From positions 1 through 28,739 of the forward strand of contig JBKCIQ010000138.1 of NCBI GenBank assembly GCA_046302135.1: a stretch of DNA of 28,739 bases, in the 5' to 3' direction. Shown here piece by piece: positions 1 to 7,944 of the stretch. The notes under the pieces are model-generated. The model was not told where the DNA came from and did no database searches. It saw only the letters and a list, made by a program, of their open reading frames with translations. The stretch comes from AM-1111 sp046302135 (GTDB lineage: Bacteria > Bacteroidota > Bacteroidia > B-17B0 > Aurantibacillaceae). Numbering within the stretch: the stretch's first letter is position 1; every line of letters begins with the position of its first letter. The translations under genes were made by a program, and so were the position numbers.

Positions 1-2
1 TG

Positions 3-956
3 CTACATCTTTCATTTTCACAAGAGTCCCTTATAGAAAAAACAAAAATCACAAAGGCCAACGACCCCAACTACGTCAAGTTAGGACAAATGCAACAAAA
101 ATTGAAAGAAGATGCGAAAATGGTTGAAGATTCACTACTCGCAATAAGTAAGAGACAACCCAAAATTTCAGCAAGTGTTAACAGAGAAATTAATGCCATA
201 CAGATGAATATGGGTAAGGCCATTGGTTCTCTGGAAGAAAGGAGTAGTTATGAGGCAAGTACAAGACAACAAAACATAATGACAAGCATCAACAACCTGG
301 CTCTGATGTTAAACGAAAGTCTCGAGCAAATGCAACAGGAAGCCTCTAAAAAAAGCGGTAAATCAAGTGGAAGTGGGAGTTGTAACAAACCCGGAGGACA
401 AGGCCAAAAGCCAAGTATGGGCAACATAAGAAAAATGCAGGAAGCGCTTAACAAACAGCTCCAGGACATGAAAAATGCTATGGAAAAAGGCGGACAAAAA
501 CAAGGAAATAAACCAGGGCAAATGGGCTTTGGAGGTATGAGTAGTGAACAATTTGCAAAAATGGCCGCGCAGCAGGAAGCATTAAGAAAAATGTTGCAGG
601 AGGCCATGAAAAAGGGAAAAGAAGCCGGCAATAAGCCGGGCGGAGATATGGCTAAAATGATGGAAGAAACAGAGAATGAACTAGTCAATAAAATAATTAA
701 TCAGCAAACATTAACCAGACAACAGGAAATCGTAACCAGATTACTTGAGTCTGAAAAGGCAGAACAGGAAAGGGAGTTAGACGAAAAAAGACAAAGTAAT
801 GAATCAAAAATTGATCAAATCAGTAACCAAAAGTCTTTTGATGAGTATAAGAAGAAAAAAGAAAAAGAATTGGAACTCTTAAAAACAATGCCCCCCTCTT
901 TAACTCCTTTTTACAAGGAAAAAGTATCTCAATATTTTAATCACTATAACCCTTAA
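3..956 (+). CDS. DUF4175-like protein, C-terminal part (5' end outside window)
   Basis: The frame is open from the first bases of the window, so this is the 3' part of a longer gene; the ATG at 90 is internal. What is visible is a long, highly charged, Gln/Lys/Met-rich coiled-coil region. In the middle is a Gly/Ser/Lys/Pro low-complexity stretch (about 350-660) with repeated GGQ/GNKPG-type pieces. The C-terminus is again helical and Lys/Glu-rich and ends at Pro. This matches the C-terminal half of the large membrane-anchored DUF4175-type proteins common in Bacteroidota, whose function is not established. The next gene starts 5 bases after the stop, so the two are probably one transcript. The family call comes from composition and the conserved M-K-x-S-L/SLEER-type segments and is moderately sure. 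Confidence 0.7.
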   Translation, partial: LHLSFSQESLIEKTKITKANDPNYVKLGQMQQKLKEDAKMVEDSLLAISKRQPKISASVNREINAIQMNMGKAIGSLEERSSYEASTRQQNIMTSINNLALMLNESLEQMQQEASKKSGKSSGSGSCNKPGGQGQKPSMGNIRKMQEALNKQLQDMKNAMEKGGQKQGNKPGQMGFGGMSSEQFAKMAAQQEALRKMLQEAMKKGKEAGNKPGGDMAKMMEETENELVNKIINQQTLTRQQEIVTRLLESEKAEQERELDEKRQSNESKIDQISNQKSFDEYKKKKEKELELLKTMPPSLTPFYKEKVSQYFNHYNP

Positions 957-961
957 ATTTT

Positions 962-1372
962 ATGGTGCTGTTACATGAACAAAAGATTAAGTTTTCTTCC
1001 AGAATAGAAAATCTTATTCAGGTTGAAAAAATGGTTGAAGAAATATCAGAACAGATGGAACTGAATAAAGACAACTTCGGTAACATTATGGTTGCAGTTT
1101 CGGAAGCGGTAACAAACGCAATTCAGCATGGCAATAAAAATAATCCTGAAAAGAATGTTTCGGTAAATTTTATACCAACAGAAAGTTACATTTCATTTAT
1201 TATTGAAGACGAAGGCACAGGATTCGATTACAATAGCCTGCCCGATCCTACATTACCTGAAAACATCGAAAAACCTTCAGGAAGAGGTGTTTATTTAATG
1301 AAACATCTAGCAGACTTAGTTAACTTTAACAATAATGGCAGTTCAATTGAGCTTCGTTTCTATTTGAAATAG
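962..1372 (+). CDS. RsbW/SpoIIAB-type ATP-binding regulatory protein
   Basis: A 136-residue single-domain GHKL ATPase of the HATPase_c_2 group (anti-sigma factor / serine kinase type). The N box is seen as VSEAVTNAIQHGNK (E48, N52, H56), the G1 box as EDEGTGFD (residues 82-89) and the G2 box as SGRGVYLMKHLAD (106-118). There is no HisKA domain, transmembrane segment or sensor region, and the length is normal for the group. Family members phosphorylate a STAS-domain antagonist or bind a partner protein and are opposed by SpoIIE/PP2C phosphatases; such a phosphatase lies at 2044-3981 on the other strand. No STAS protein or sigma factor gene is in the window, so the target is unknown. It is translated right after the DUF4175-like gene and is probably co-transcribed with it. 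Confidence 0.85.
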   Translation: MVLLHEQKIKFSSRIENLIQVEKMVEEISEQMELNKDNFGNIMVAVSEAVTNAIQHGNKNNPEKNVSVNFIPTESYISFIIEDEGTGFDYNSLPDPTLPENIEKPSGRGVYLMKHLADLVNFNNNGSSIELRFYLK

Positions 1373-1375
1373 AAA

Positions 1376-1963
1376 TTATTGTTTAACATAATTAATAAAT
1401 CCATCAGCTACTTTAATTACAATGCTCTTTTTTAAGTGATGTGGTCTTTTGTCCACACCAAATTCTTTAGGTAGGAAAGCTACGGATAAATGTATCCTTA
1501 ATTTATCAAACTGTGAATTACTTGATGTTTTATGCTGAGTATTTTGATCTGATGTTGAAAAAATTACTGCATCTACAACGTGTTTATTTGTCTTTCCATT
1601 CATTGTTAAGTCTCCATTTAGATGAAAAAGTCTGGAGGCATTATTTGTTGGAGGCGGCATTTGCGCTTCAGGTAAGTGAACACTAAAATTGAGTTTACTG
1701 TCGCTTAAGTCTTGTAGCCATTCATCAAGACTATCTACCCCTACTTTAAAGGTTGCGAAGTCTATTGAAAAAAGTAAATCTTGTTTATTCGCATCGTAGG
1801 AAATGTAAGCTTCGCTACTGAAGGAGAAACACACTTCTTTATGGTAGTTCGTCTGAATGTACACCCTAGAAGAGCTGAAAAACTGAGATTGTCCTTGTAA
1901 TTCAACCGATAATACATGTAAAAAAAAGATAATACCTGATGCAGAAAATTTTTTTAAAGCCAT
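1376..1963 (-). CDS. YceI-like secreted protein
   Basis: A 195-residue protein with an N-terminal hydrophobic stretch and probable cleavage after ELQGQ, so likely exported. The rest resembles the YceI-like lipocalin fold: a FHLNGDLTMNGKTNKHVVDA segment (about 112-131) typical of the 'G.LT..G.t+.v' strand, and a C-terminal strand pair ending in KSIVIKVADGFIN. YceI proteins bind isoprenoid-type lipids in the periplasm, but many Bacteroidota homologues have no known ligand. The gene faces the RsbW-type gene tail to tail with only 3 bases between stops. A TAACTTTG box (1969-1976 on the minus strand) ends 5 bases before the ATG, which would give a very short leader. The call is fairly likely; the ligand is unknown. 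Confidence 0.65.
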   Translation of the reverse strand: MALKKFSASGIIFFLHVLSVELQGQSQFFSSSRVYIQTNYHKEVCFSFSSEAYISYDANKQDLLFSIDFATFKVGVDSLDEWLQDLSDSKLNFSVHLPEAQMPPPTNNASRLFHLNGDLTMNGKTNKHVVDAVIFSTSDQNTQHKTSSNSQFDKLRIHLSVAFLPKEFGVDKRPHHLKKSIVIKVADGFINYVKQ

Positions 1964-2043
1964 AAATACAAAGTTAAATATTGAATAAAAAAGAAAGTAA
2001 AATACACCGATTAAAAGTGTTTTTTATCGAAAACTTAATTTAG

Positions 2044-3981
2044 CTAAACCTCTAATCCAATTACACAGACATCATCGATTTGTTCAAGTGCACCTCTCCA
2101 CGATTCAAATTTTTGACGTACAACTTTCAGTTGCTCATTCATTGTTTTATCTTGAAGTGATAATAAAACCTCTTGAAACTGTTTGTACTTGAATTTTTTG
2201 CCCTTTGGCCCACCGAACTGATCTGCGTAACCATCAGTAAAAAGATAAAATGTTGTGGTGGTATTCAGAGGTATTTCATGAGTTGTAAAGGGCTTTTGCA
2301 AATCACTTTTACCAATCGGTTGTTTATCTGCAGTGATTTCGATAATAGTATTTTCTTTTAGCATCCACAGCGGATTATTTGCTCCGCTCCAAAAAGCTTT
2401 ATTAATTTTTTTGTTGATACACAAAAGTGAAATATCCATTCCATCTTTTACATCTGCATTGCTTTTGGTAAAAGTTTCAATTACTAATTCCCGTGTTTTA
2501 TCTAAAATTTTACCTGTTTCTGTTAGTTTGAATTCCTTTACCGCACGATTAAGCGCATTCGAACAAACTACCGAAACCATAGCTCCGGGTACTCCGTGAC
2601 CCGTGCTGTCTGCTGCCGCTATGAAAACACAATCATCAACTTTCTCTGCCCAATAGAAATCACCGGCAACAATATCTTTAGGCTGATAGTAAATAAAATT
2701 CTCAGGAAAATTATTGTTTATCATTTCTTGTGGAGGGAGAATGGCTTCTTGCAAACGTTTTGCGTATGCAATACTATCTAATATTTCTTTTTGCTTTTCT
2801 TCTACAAGGTGTTTTTGTTGAACCACCTCAGCAGTTCTTTCTTCTACTTTTTGCTCAAGGTTCGCGTAAGAAACTTGAAGCTGAATAACCATTTTATTAA
2901 AGTTCTCAGATAGTAAGCCAATCTCATTATTACTTTCTAAATTCACACGCTCGTCCAATTTTCCGGAGCTTATTATACCAACTTTTTCAGTTAGAATTTT
3001 TATTGGTCTTGTAATAACTCTGGCGCGGTATGACACAATTGCAATCAGCGGAGTAATTGTAAAAAGAAAAATCAGTAAGAATTTTTTAATTTCATTTTGA
3101 ATCAATTCCTTTTCTTTAGACTTATCAGACACAATATTTATTACGTATGCGTCATATAGTGAAGCATTCATTATTGGTAGATAAATAAAATCAACGATAA
3201 AATCATCATCGGCTTGTGGGTCAATTATTCTTACATTTTTTTTCGTTAAAATAGCCGAATCAATCCACTTATTGTAGCGTTTATCTTTAACGTTAATTGT
3301 AGCGACATTTAGAATTGGTTCTAACAATTGGATTTTTTTAATTTCAGAAAATTTAGAAGCAATTTCGCTAACTTTATTTTCCAGCATCTGTTTGAGTTCA
3401 TTTGCTTTTTGTGAGGCAAACCCCAATTCTATTATATAATTTGTATCAATTGTAGTTATATAGCCATATTTTTTTATTTTGCCCGTGTTCATTTCAAAAC
3501 CAAATCTATCCGCTAAAAAAGCTGTGTCCCTAAAACGCTTCTCGAAAAAATTTCTAAAGTTCGAATCAATTTTATAAAAATTTAAATGTAAGTCTTTCCT
3601 AAATGTAGTATTCCTTATCTCCCCTTTCCGATCTATTAAATAAACAAATTCCTTTGTTGTATCCATACCCAAACGTATAGATGAAAGGTATAAATCTGAT
3701 GAAATTGGATCATGAGATTTGAAATAATCTCTCCACAATAAAGCTACCTTATTCATGCGGTGATTGAACTCATCCTCGTGTAAATGCATGGAATAATCAT
3801 AAAATGTAATTAATGTTTTGACTTGATCTACAATCAATTTTCTTTCATTCGCATAACTTTCTTCCAATTTTTGTCTATTATAATAATAGCTTATGTAAGA
3901 AAATGCCATGATGGTTAGGATTAATGGCAAAATAATATTTAGCAAGAGCTGCTTAAAAATAGTGGTTGATTTACTCGACAT
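2044..3981 (-). CDS. Membrane SpoIIE/PP2C-type phosphatase with HAMP domain
   Basis: A 645-residue signalling protein. Order of parts: transmembrane helix 1 (about 10-32), an extracytoplasmic sensor region (33-300) with no motif I recognise, transmembrane helix 2 (301-320), HAMP linker (about 321-372), a coiled coil (373-412) and a C-terminal SpoIIE-type PP2C domain (about 413-645). Expected metal-binding acidic residues are present: D441 in VAGDFYW, D458 in AAADSTGHG, D516 in KDGMD, D583 in FTDGYADQ and D636/D637 near the end. It should dephosphorylate a Ser/Thr-phosphorylated regulator, classically a STAS-domain protein, in response to an external or membrane signal. The RsbW-type kinase gene lies just beyond the YceI-like gene. 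No STAS gene is nearby. The domain call is very sure; the pathway is inference. Confidence 0.9.
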   Translation of the reverse strand: MSSKSTTIFKQLLLNIILPLILTIMAFSYISYYYNRQKLEESYANERKLIVDQVKTLITFYDYSMHLHEDEFNHRMNKVALLWRDYFKSHDPISSDLYLSSIRLGMDTTKEFVYLIDRKGEIRNTTFRKDLHLNFYKIDSNFRNFFEKRFRDTAFLADRFGFEMNTGKIKKYGYITTIDTNYIIELGFASQKANELKQMLENKVSEIASKFSEIKKIQLLEPILNVATINVKDKRYNKWIDSAILTKKNVRIIDPQADDDFIVDFIYLPIMNASLYDAYVINIVSDKSKEKELIQNEIKKFLLIFLFTITPLIAIVSYRARVITRPIKILTEKVGIISSGKLDERVNLESNNEIGLLSENFNKMVIQLQVSYANLEQKVEERTAEVVQQKHLVEEKQKEILDSIAYAKRLQEAILPPQEMINNNFPENFIYYQPKDIVAGDFYWAEKVDDCVFIAAADSTGHGVPGAMVSVVCSNALNRAVKEFKLTETGKILDKTRELVIETFTKSNADVKDGMDISLLCINKKINKAFWSGANNPLWMLKENTIIEITADKQPIGKSDLQKPFTTHEIPLNTTTTFYLFTDGYADQFGGPKGKKFKYKQFQEVLLSLQDKTMNEQLKVVRQKFESWRGALEQIDDVCVIGLEV

Positions 3982-3988
3982 CTACTTC

Positions 3989-3996
3989 CAAATATA
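3989..3996 (-). promoter_or_regulatory. Candidate -7 box of the SpoIIE-type gene
   Basis: TATATTTG on the minus strand matches the Bacteroidota -7 consensus TAnnTTTG. It ends 7 bases before the ATG at 3981, so transcription would begin almost at the start codon. No convincing TTG -33 element is seen 17-23 bases further upstream, so the call is tentative. Confidence 0.3.
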
Positions 3997-4096
3997 TGCT
4001 TTTGTTTTTACACAGTATGAATTATAAAAGTAAAATATAAGGTGATTTTACTAAAACAAAATTTATAATTTAAAGGAATATCAAGAAAAATATTAA

Positions 4097-4276
4097 CGGG
4101 AAAGGTTACGATTCATATTAATTAAAACTAATAGGCTGAGTGAAATAAACTTTGATGAGTTGGCCGATATTTCCAAATCGCTTTTAAGTCTAACGGCCAA
4201 TATCCCCAACAGGAAAAACATGAAGGCTGGATTGGTAATGTTAGATAGGAGTAAATTTATGTCCATGGATATTTAA
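4097..4276 (+). pseudogene. Possible gene remnant in a 300-base gap
   Basis: The 305 bases between the SpoIIE-type gene and the DUF6671 gene hold no complete gene. On the plus strand, one frame is open from 4097 to a TAA at 4274-4276 (about 59 codons). It reads like real protein, for example LSEINFDELADISKSLLSL and KAGLVMLDRSKFMSMDI. It has no ATG/GTG/TTG at a sensible place near its beginning, and the frame is closed by TAA at 4094-4096. I read it as the 3' remnant of a lost gene, or a chance open frame. The family is not recognised. Confidence 0.25.
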
Positions 4277-4286
4277 TTATTTAAGT

Positions 4287-5162
4287 TCAAGGATTACAAA
4301 AATCACAATACATAGCGTCCTCCTTTTCTCTGCTATTGGGAAACAATCTTTCCTCAACAAAAGCACATTTACTGCATTTGTAAATGTGTTTCAGGGTAGA
4401 ACGTGTTGGCATGTTGCAAATTTCACACGGCAGACCACTCACCACATCCTTTACAACAAATCCCGGCCAAGAACATTTTGTACAAACAGATGAAATGTTT
4501 TCCATCAATTTAATTGAGCATGATTTGATTACTTCCATTCTTGTTGGATTGTGCATGGCTCTCATGTCTGTTTCAACATATACTTTTCCGTTTGTCTTAT
4601 AAATACTTCGGAACCCATGTGTCAGGGTTTCCCAATCTCTAATGCCTTTAAAAATTCCTGATGCAGCTTCTTTCCTTTCTTTTAATATAATTCCATGGTC
4701 CGGAAAACCTACTCGTTTAGCAAAATCTTTTAAAGCCTTTTCTGACTTAATTTCTTCGCCAGCAAAATTGGTTTTAGTACTGATTTCTTTGGCAACTATT
4801 TCAATGTTGTTTTTTGTGTCAATCAACATCATCATTTCTTCATTGGCAGCAACGAAAAATAAACTGGGGTGCGGACCAAAAGATCCTTCATTACCAATTA
4901 CCAAATCACCACCGCTAACCTCAAGCGCCATCATGCACTTCTTTCTTAAAGTTGTTAATGCATCATCTTTTCTTTCTATCTCGCCAGAAAAAGTTCCTAA
5001 TGAATCGGTATTTAAATTTTTTTGAATGATGGTATTTACCTCCAAATACTCCTTTACAACCGGAGCAATAACCAACTCTTTACCGTGCATTGTTGCGATT
5101 GTAAGTTCTCTACCCTCGAAAATATTTCTATAGGAATTTGAGGATTTTATGATATGCTTCAA
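4287..5162 (-). CDS. DUF6671 family protein with two C-terminal zinc ribbons
   Basis: A 291-codon frame whose only usable start near the domain is TTG at 5162; a stop lies 4 codons upstream and the first ATG falls inside the conserved region. Recognisable DUF6671 pieces are ELTIATMHGKELVIAP (19-34), GNEGSFGPHP (90-99) and TDMRAMHNPTRMEVI (198-212). The tail carries four CxxC knuckles: C227/C230, C246/C249, C263/C266 and C286/C289, which fit two zinc ribbons. The function of the family is unknown. A zinc-ribbon tail would suit binding to nucleic acid or protein, but this is inference. It stands alone, separated from the upstream icd operon by a terminator. Confidence 0.75.
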   Translation of the reverse strand: MKHIIKSSNSYRNIFEGRELTIATMHGKELVIAPVVKEYLEVNTIIQKNLNTDSLGTFSGEIERKDDALTTLRKKCMMALEVSGGDLVIGNEGSFGPHPSLFFVAANEEMMMLIDTKNNIEIVAKEISTKTNFAGEEIKSEKALKDFAKRVGFPDHGIILKERKEAASGIFKGIRDWETLTHGFRSIYKTNGKVYVETDMRAMHNPTRMEVIKSCSIKLMENISSVCTKCSWPGFVVKDVVSGLPCEICNMPTRSTLKHIYKCSKCAFVEERLFPNSREKEDAMYCDFCNP

Positions 5163-5188
5163 TTTTATTATTTAATTGAGTTCAAATA

Positions 5189-5216
5189 AAAACTCCGGAA
5201 CAAAGCCCGGAGTTTT
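5189..5216 (-). terminator. Rho-independent terminator after the icd operon
   Basis: A perfect 10-base inverted repeat (AAAACTCCGG / CCGGAGTTTT) with an 8-base loop. Read on the minus strand it follows the stop of the 80-residue gene at 5228 by 11 bases and runs into a T-rich tract. It ends icd-operon transcription before the DUF6671 gene. Confidence 0.85.
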
Positions 5217-5227
5217 AATGTTGATGA

Positions 5228-5470
5228 TTAGCCTATTTTTATTTCGGCTTCCAGTTCACAATTTTTAGAACCTGAAAGAATCAACTGCTTTGCTTCATAA
5301 AATTGCTGTTGCAATTGTTTAATTCGGCCTTCTCTCATTTTGATATCTTCCTCATTGTGACTTTTCTCTATTTTATTCTCGTGAAATTTGATTTTCACAT
5401 GAATCAATTGGGTCAGAATATCAAGAGCTTCTGCCTGACTGAAATGACCTTTTAAGAGTTGTAAATTCAT
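5228..5470 (-). CDS. Small coiled-coil protein, unknown function
   Basis: An 80-residue, strongly charged and apparently all-helical protein with a start at ATG 5470. Residues 27-65 are rich in Lys/Glu/Gln with heptad-like spacing (HENKIEKSHNEEDIKMREGR, then IKQLQQQFYEAKQLIL), suggesting a short coiled coil. There is no signal peptide, transmembrane segment or metal motif; one Cys (C71). It starts 18 bases after the isocitrate dehydrogenase stop and is followed by a strong terminator, so it is almost certainly the second gene of the icd transcript. I do not recognise the family. Its fixed link to icd would be a clue if conserved in related genomes. Confidence 0.7.
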   Translation of the reverse strand: MNLQLLKGHFSQAEALDILTQLIHVKIKFHENKIEKSHNEEDIKMREGRIKQLQQQFYEAKQLILSGSKNCELEAEIKIG

Positions 5471-5488
5471 AAATTGTAAAATTTTTGA

Positions 5489-6925
5489 TTACTGACCCTG
5501 ACCAAGTGAATAAGCGGCTTTGCCGTCAAAAGAATAAAGATTTTCTGTTTTTACCACATCAATGTTGTTCTTTTGAGCTTTAGTCAGTAACTCAATGATG
5601 TTCTCCTTAGTTATATTTTTTCCTTCAACAGGTTTAAATCTGCAACGCCAGTGATCGGTACAAAAAGTCTCTGGAAAACCTTCCGGCCATACTTTTATTC
5701 CCCTGTTAGTAATCATATTTAATTTAACATCGGAAGTATCCAATAGCTGAACAATTTTTGCGAGCTCATCTGCACTGTTTTCACGCCAGTGTACAAACAA
5801 ATCAACACCCAACAATTCTTTCTTTGCTGCCGTCTTACGTTTGTATTTCGGCAAATTTAGTGTTGCATTTTTGTCGTAGTCAACCGCTTTAAGTTGCGAT
5901 GGTCTTTGTCCCAGATTTTTAATTACTGCCTCAGCGAATTCTTTGGTTCCAACTTTCTGTTTGCTCACCCCCTCTTTAAAAATATCGTAAGTATGAATTC
6001 CATCCTCAATGGTTTTCAACCAAGCATTCTGAACTTTTTCAGCAACTTCTGTTTGGCCAAGATGAGTCAACATCTGAATAGCTCCCTGTAACAAACCCGA
6101 CGGATTGGCCATATTTTGTCCGGCCCTTCTCGGTGCTGAACCATGAATGGCTTCAAACATTGCGCATTCTTCTCCAATATTGGCAGAACCTGCAAGACCT
6201 ACCGAACCTGCAATTTGTGCGGCAACATCGCTCAATACATCTCCATATAAATTTGGCATCACAATCACATCAAAAGCCTCAGGCGTGTCCGCCATCTTAG
6301 CGGCACCAATATCAATGATCCAATGTTCGTTTTCAATGGTTGGATACTCTTTTGCAATTTCATCGAATACCTGATGGAAAAGACCATCGGTCTGCTTCAT
6401 GATGTTGTCTTTGGTGAAACAGGTTACTTTTTTACGGCCGTACTGTTTGGCGTATTCAAACGCGTAACGTACAATTTTTTCACATCCCGGACGACTGATC
6501 AACTTTAAACACTGAACAACTTCATCCGTTTGCTGATGCTCAATGCCTGCATATAAATCTTCTTCGTTCTCCCTCACAATCACTATGTCCATATTAGGGT
6601 GTTTAGTTTTTACAAAAGGATGTAAGCTCATGCAAGGCCTAATGTTGGCATACAAGCCAAGAAATTTTCTTGTGGTAACATTAAGACTTTTGTATCCGCC
6701 GCCCTGTGGAGTTGTGATTGGCGCTTTTAAGAACACTTTGTTTCTTCTGATTATGTCCCATGAATCCTTAGAAATACCTGAAGTATTACCAGCCAGATAT
6801 ACTTTCTCCCCGACTTCAATTTCATCAACTTCAATCTGGGCACCTGCGGCTTTAATGATAGCTAAAGTGGCATCCATTATTTCAGGGCCGATGCCATCAC
6901 CCTTTGCAACTGTTATTCTTTTCAT
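5489..6925 (-). CDS. icd: Isocitrate dehydrogenase (probably NADP-dependent), long form
   Basis: Oxidative decarboxylation of isocitrate to 2-oxoglutarate in the TCA cycle. I start it at ATG 6925 (KRITVAKGDGIGPEIM), giving 478 residues; an upstream frame extension of 12 codons has no support. Substrate-side residues sit in NVTTRKFLGLYANIRPC (82-98). The family signature is NLYGDVLSDVAAQIAG (225-240). The cofactor loop is HGSAPRRAGQ (261-270); the Arg-Arg pair, where NAD enzymes usually carry Asp-Ile, favours NADP. A C-terminal extra domain of about 90 residues (390-478) places it with the longer enzymes of the Thermus / alphaproteobacterial type rather than the 416-residue E. coli type. It heads an operon with the 80-residue gene and is divergent from a LysR-type gene. 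The enzyme call is very sure; cofactor preference is inference. Confidence 0.93.
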   Translation of the reverse strand: MKRITVAKGDGIGPEIMDATLAIIKAAGAQIEVDEIEVGEKVYLAGNTSGISKDSWDIIRRNKVFLKAPITTPQGGGYKSLNVTTRKFLGLYANIRPCMSLHPFVKTKHPNMDIVIVRENEEDLYAGIEHQQTDEVVQCLKLISRPGCEKIVRYAFEYAKQYGRKKVTCFTKDNIMKQTDGLFHQVFDEIAKEYPTIENEHWIIDIGAAKMADTPEAFDVIVMPNLYGDVLSDVAAQIAGSVGLAGSANIGEECAMFEAIHGSAPRRAGQNMANPSGLLQGAIQMLTHLGQTEVAEKVQNAWLKTIEDGIHTYDIFKEGVSKQKVGTKEFAEAVIKNLGQRPSQLKAVDYDKNATLNLPKYKRKTAAKKELLGVDLFVHWRENSADELAKIVQLLDTSDVKLNMITNRGIKVWPEGFPETFCTDHWRCRFKPVEGKNITKENIIELLTKAQKNNIDVVKTENLYSFDGKAAYSLGQGQ

Positions 6926-6962
6926 GAGGTTTAATTTTTTGTTGCTGCAAAATTGAAACAAA

Positions 6963-6989
6963 TTGAATATAAATTTTTATTTATATTTG
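6963..6989 (+). promoter_or_regulatory. Candidate promoter of the LysR-type gene, overlapping a palindrome
   Basis: TTG at 6963-6965 and TATATTTG at 6982-6989, 16 bases apart, fit the Bacteroidota TTG / TAnnTTTG pattern and point toward the ATG at 7014. Inside it lies a perfect inverted repeat, ATATAAAT-TTTT-ATTTATAT (6967-6986), in the shared icd/lysR intergenic region. Such a dyad is where a LysR-type protein could bind to control itself and icd, though AT-only palindromes also arise by chance. Confidence 0.45.
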
Positions 6990-7013
6990 TAATGTTTATC
7001 ATAAAAATTAATT

Positions 7014-7937
7014 ATGAACTACACACTCAATCAACTGCGTATATTTTTAAAAGTGGTCAACACGCGCAGCATCACTAAAGCATCAGAAGAACTTCATCTT
7101 ACTCAGCCGGCAGTATCTATTCAGTTAAAAAATTTTCAGGACCAGTTTAATGTTCCATTAATTGAAGTAATCAACAAAAAAATATTTGTTACAGATTTCG
7201 GAAAAGAGATTGCACTTGCCGCAGAAAAGATTCTTGCAGAAGTGTATGCCATCAATTTTATGCTTCACGCACACATGGGACAATTAACCGGTAAACTGAA
7301 ATTTTCCGTTGTGTCAACCGGTAAATATGTGGCACCCTATTTTATTTCCGGATTTTTAAAAGAGCATCAAGGTGTAGAGCTAATCATGGATGTGACCAAT
7401 AAAGCGCAAGTAATTTCCAGTTTAGAAAAAAATGAAGTGGATTTCTGTTTGGTGAGTGTTCTTCCTGATAATCTTAAAATAGATAAGGTAGAATTGATGC
7501 AAAATAAATTGTTTTTAGTTGGAAACAATGAAATTAAATTTTCTGATAAAGAAAACGACAAGAAAATATTTGAAAACATTCCGCTCATTTACCGTGAGCA
7601 AGGATCAGGCACCAGGCTTGTAATGGAAAGATTTATCAAACGAAATAATCTTCCTGTGAAAAAGAAGATGGAATTAACCAGTAACGAAGCGGTAAAACAG
7701 GCGGTGATAGCAGGTTTAGGTTATAGCATCATGCCCTTAATAGGCATTAAAAATGAGTTGATAAGTAATGAATTACAAATTGTTCCGGTAAAAGGATTTC
7801 CGGTAAAATCTAAATGGTATTTAATTTGGCTGAAAGAGAAAAGACACTCACCGGTAGCTCAAGCTTATCTTGAATTCATCAGAAAAGAAAAACAAAAAAT
7901 AATTGAGGAAAATTTTGATTGGTTTGAAAAATATTAA
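7014..7937 (+). CDS. LysR-type transcriptional regulator
   Basis: A 307-residue protein with the normal LysR plan. The N-terminal winged helix-turn-helix covers about 1-60 (LNQLRIFLKVVNTRSITKAS, then LHLTQPAVSIQLKNFQ), followed by a linker helix to about 85. A type-2 periplasmic-binding-like effector domain follows (about 90-300), with GYSIMPLIGI near its end. The closest look is to the CysB/CbbR-like subgroup. It is divergent from icd with 88 bases between the starts. LysR genes often control a divergent neighbour, so a metabolite of the TCA cycle or nitrogen assimilation is a reasonable effector guess, but nothing in the protein proves it. It ends 7 bases from the stop of the convergent repeat-protein gene. 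Confidence 0.9.
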   Translation: MNYTLNQLRIFLKVVNTRSITKASEELHLTQPAVSIQLKNFQDQFNVPLIEVINKKIFVTDFGKEIALAAEKILAEVYAINFMLHAHMGQLTGKLKFSVVSTGKYVAPYFISGFLKEHQGVELIMDVTNKAQVISSLEKNEVDFCLVSVLPDNLKIDKVELMQNKLFLVGNNEIKFSDKENDKKIFENIPLIYREQGSGTRLVMERFIKRNNLPVKKKMELTSNEAVKQAVIAGLGYSIMPLIGIKNELISNELQIVPVKGFPVKSKWYLIWLKEKRHSPVAQAYLEFIRKEKQKIIEENFDWFEKY

Positions 7938-7944
7938 TGCCGAG

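Noticed and set aside
248..688. Long minus-strand open frame opposite the DUF4175-like gene
   Set aside because: It is Cys/Pro/Phe-rich with no family likeness and mirrors the codon bias of the real gene on the plus strand.
6543..6956. 137-codon plus-strand frame inside icd
   Set aside because: Antisense shadow of a clearly conserved enzyme; no motif and no start signal.
6926..6961. Upstream extension of icd to 6961
   Set aside because: Twelve extra residues do not resemble the family, while ATG 6925 opens exactly at KRITVAKGDGIGPE.
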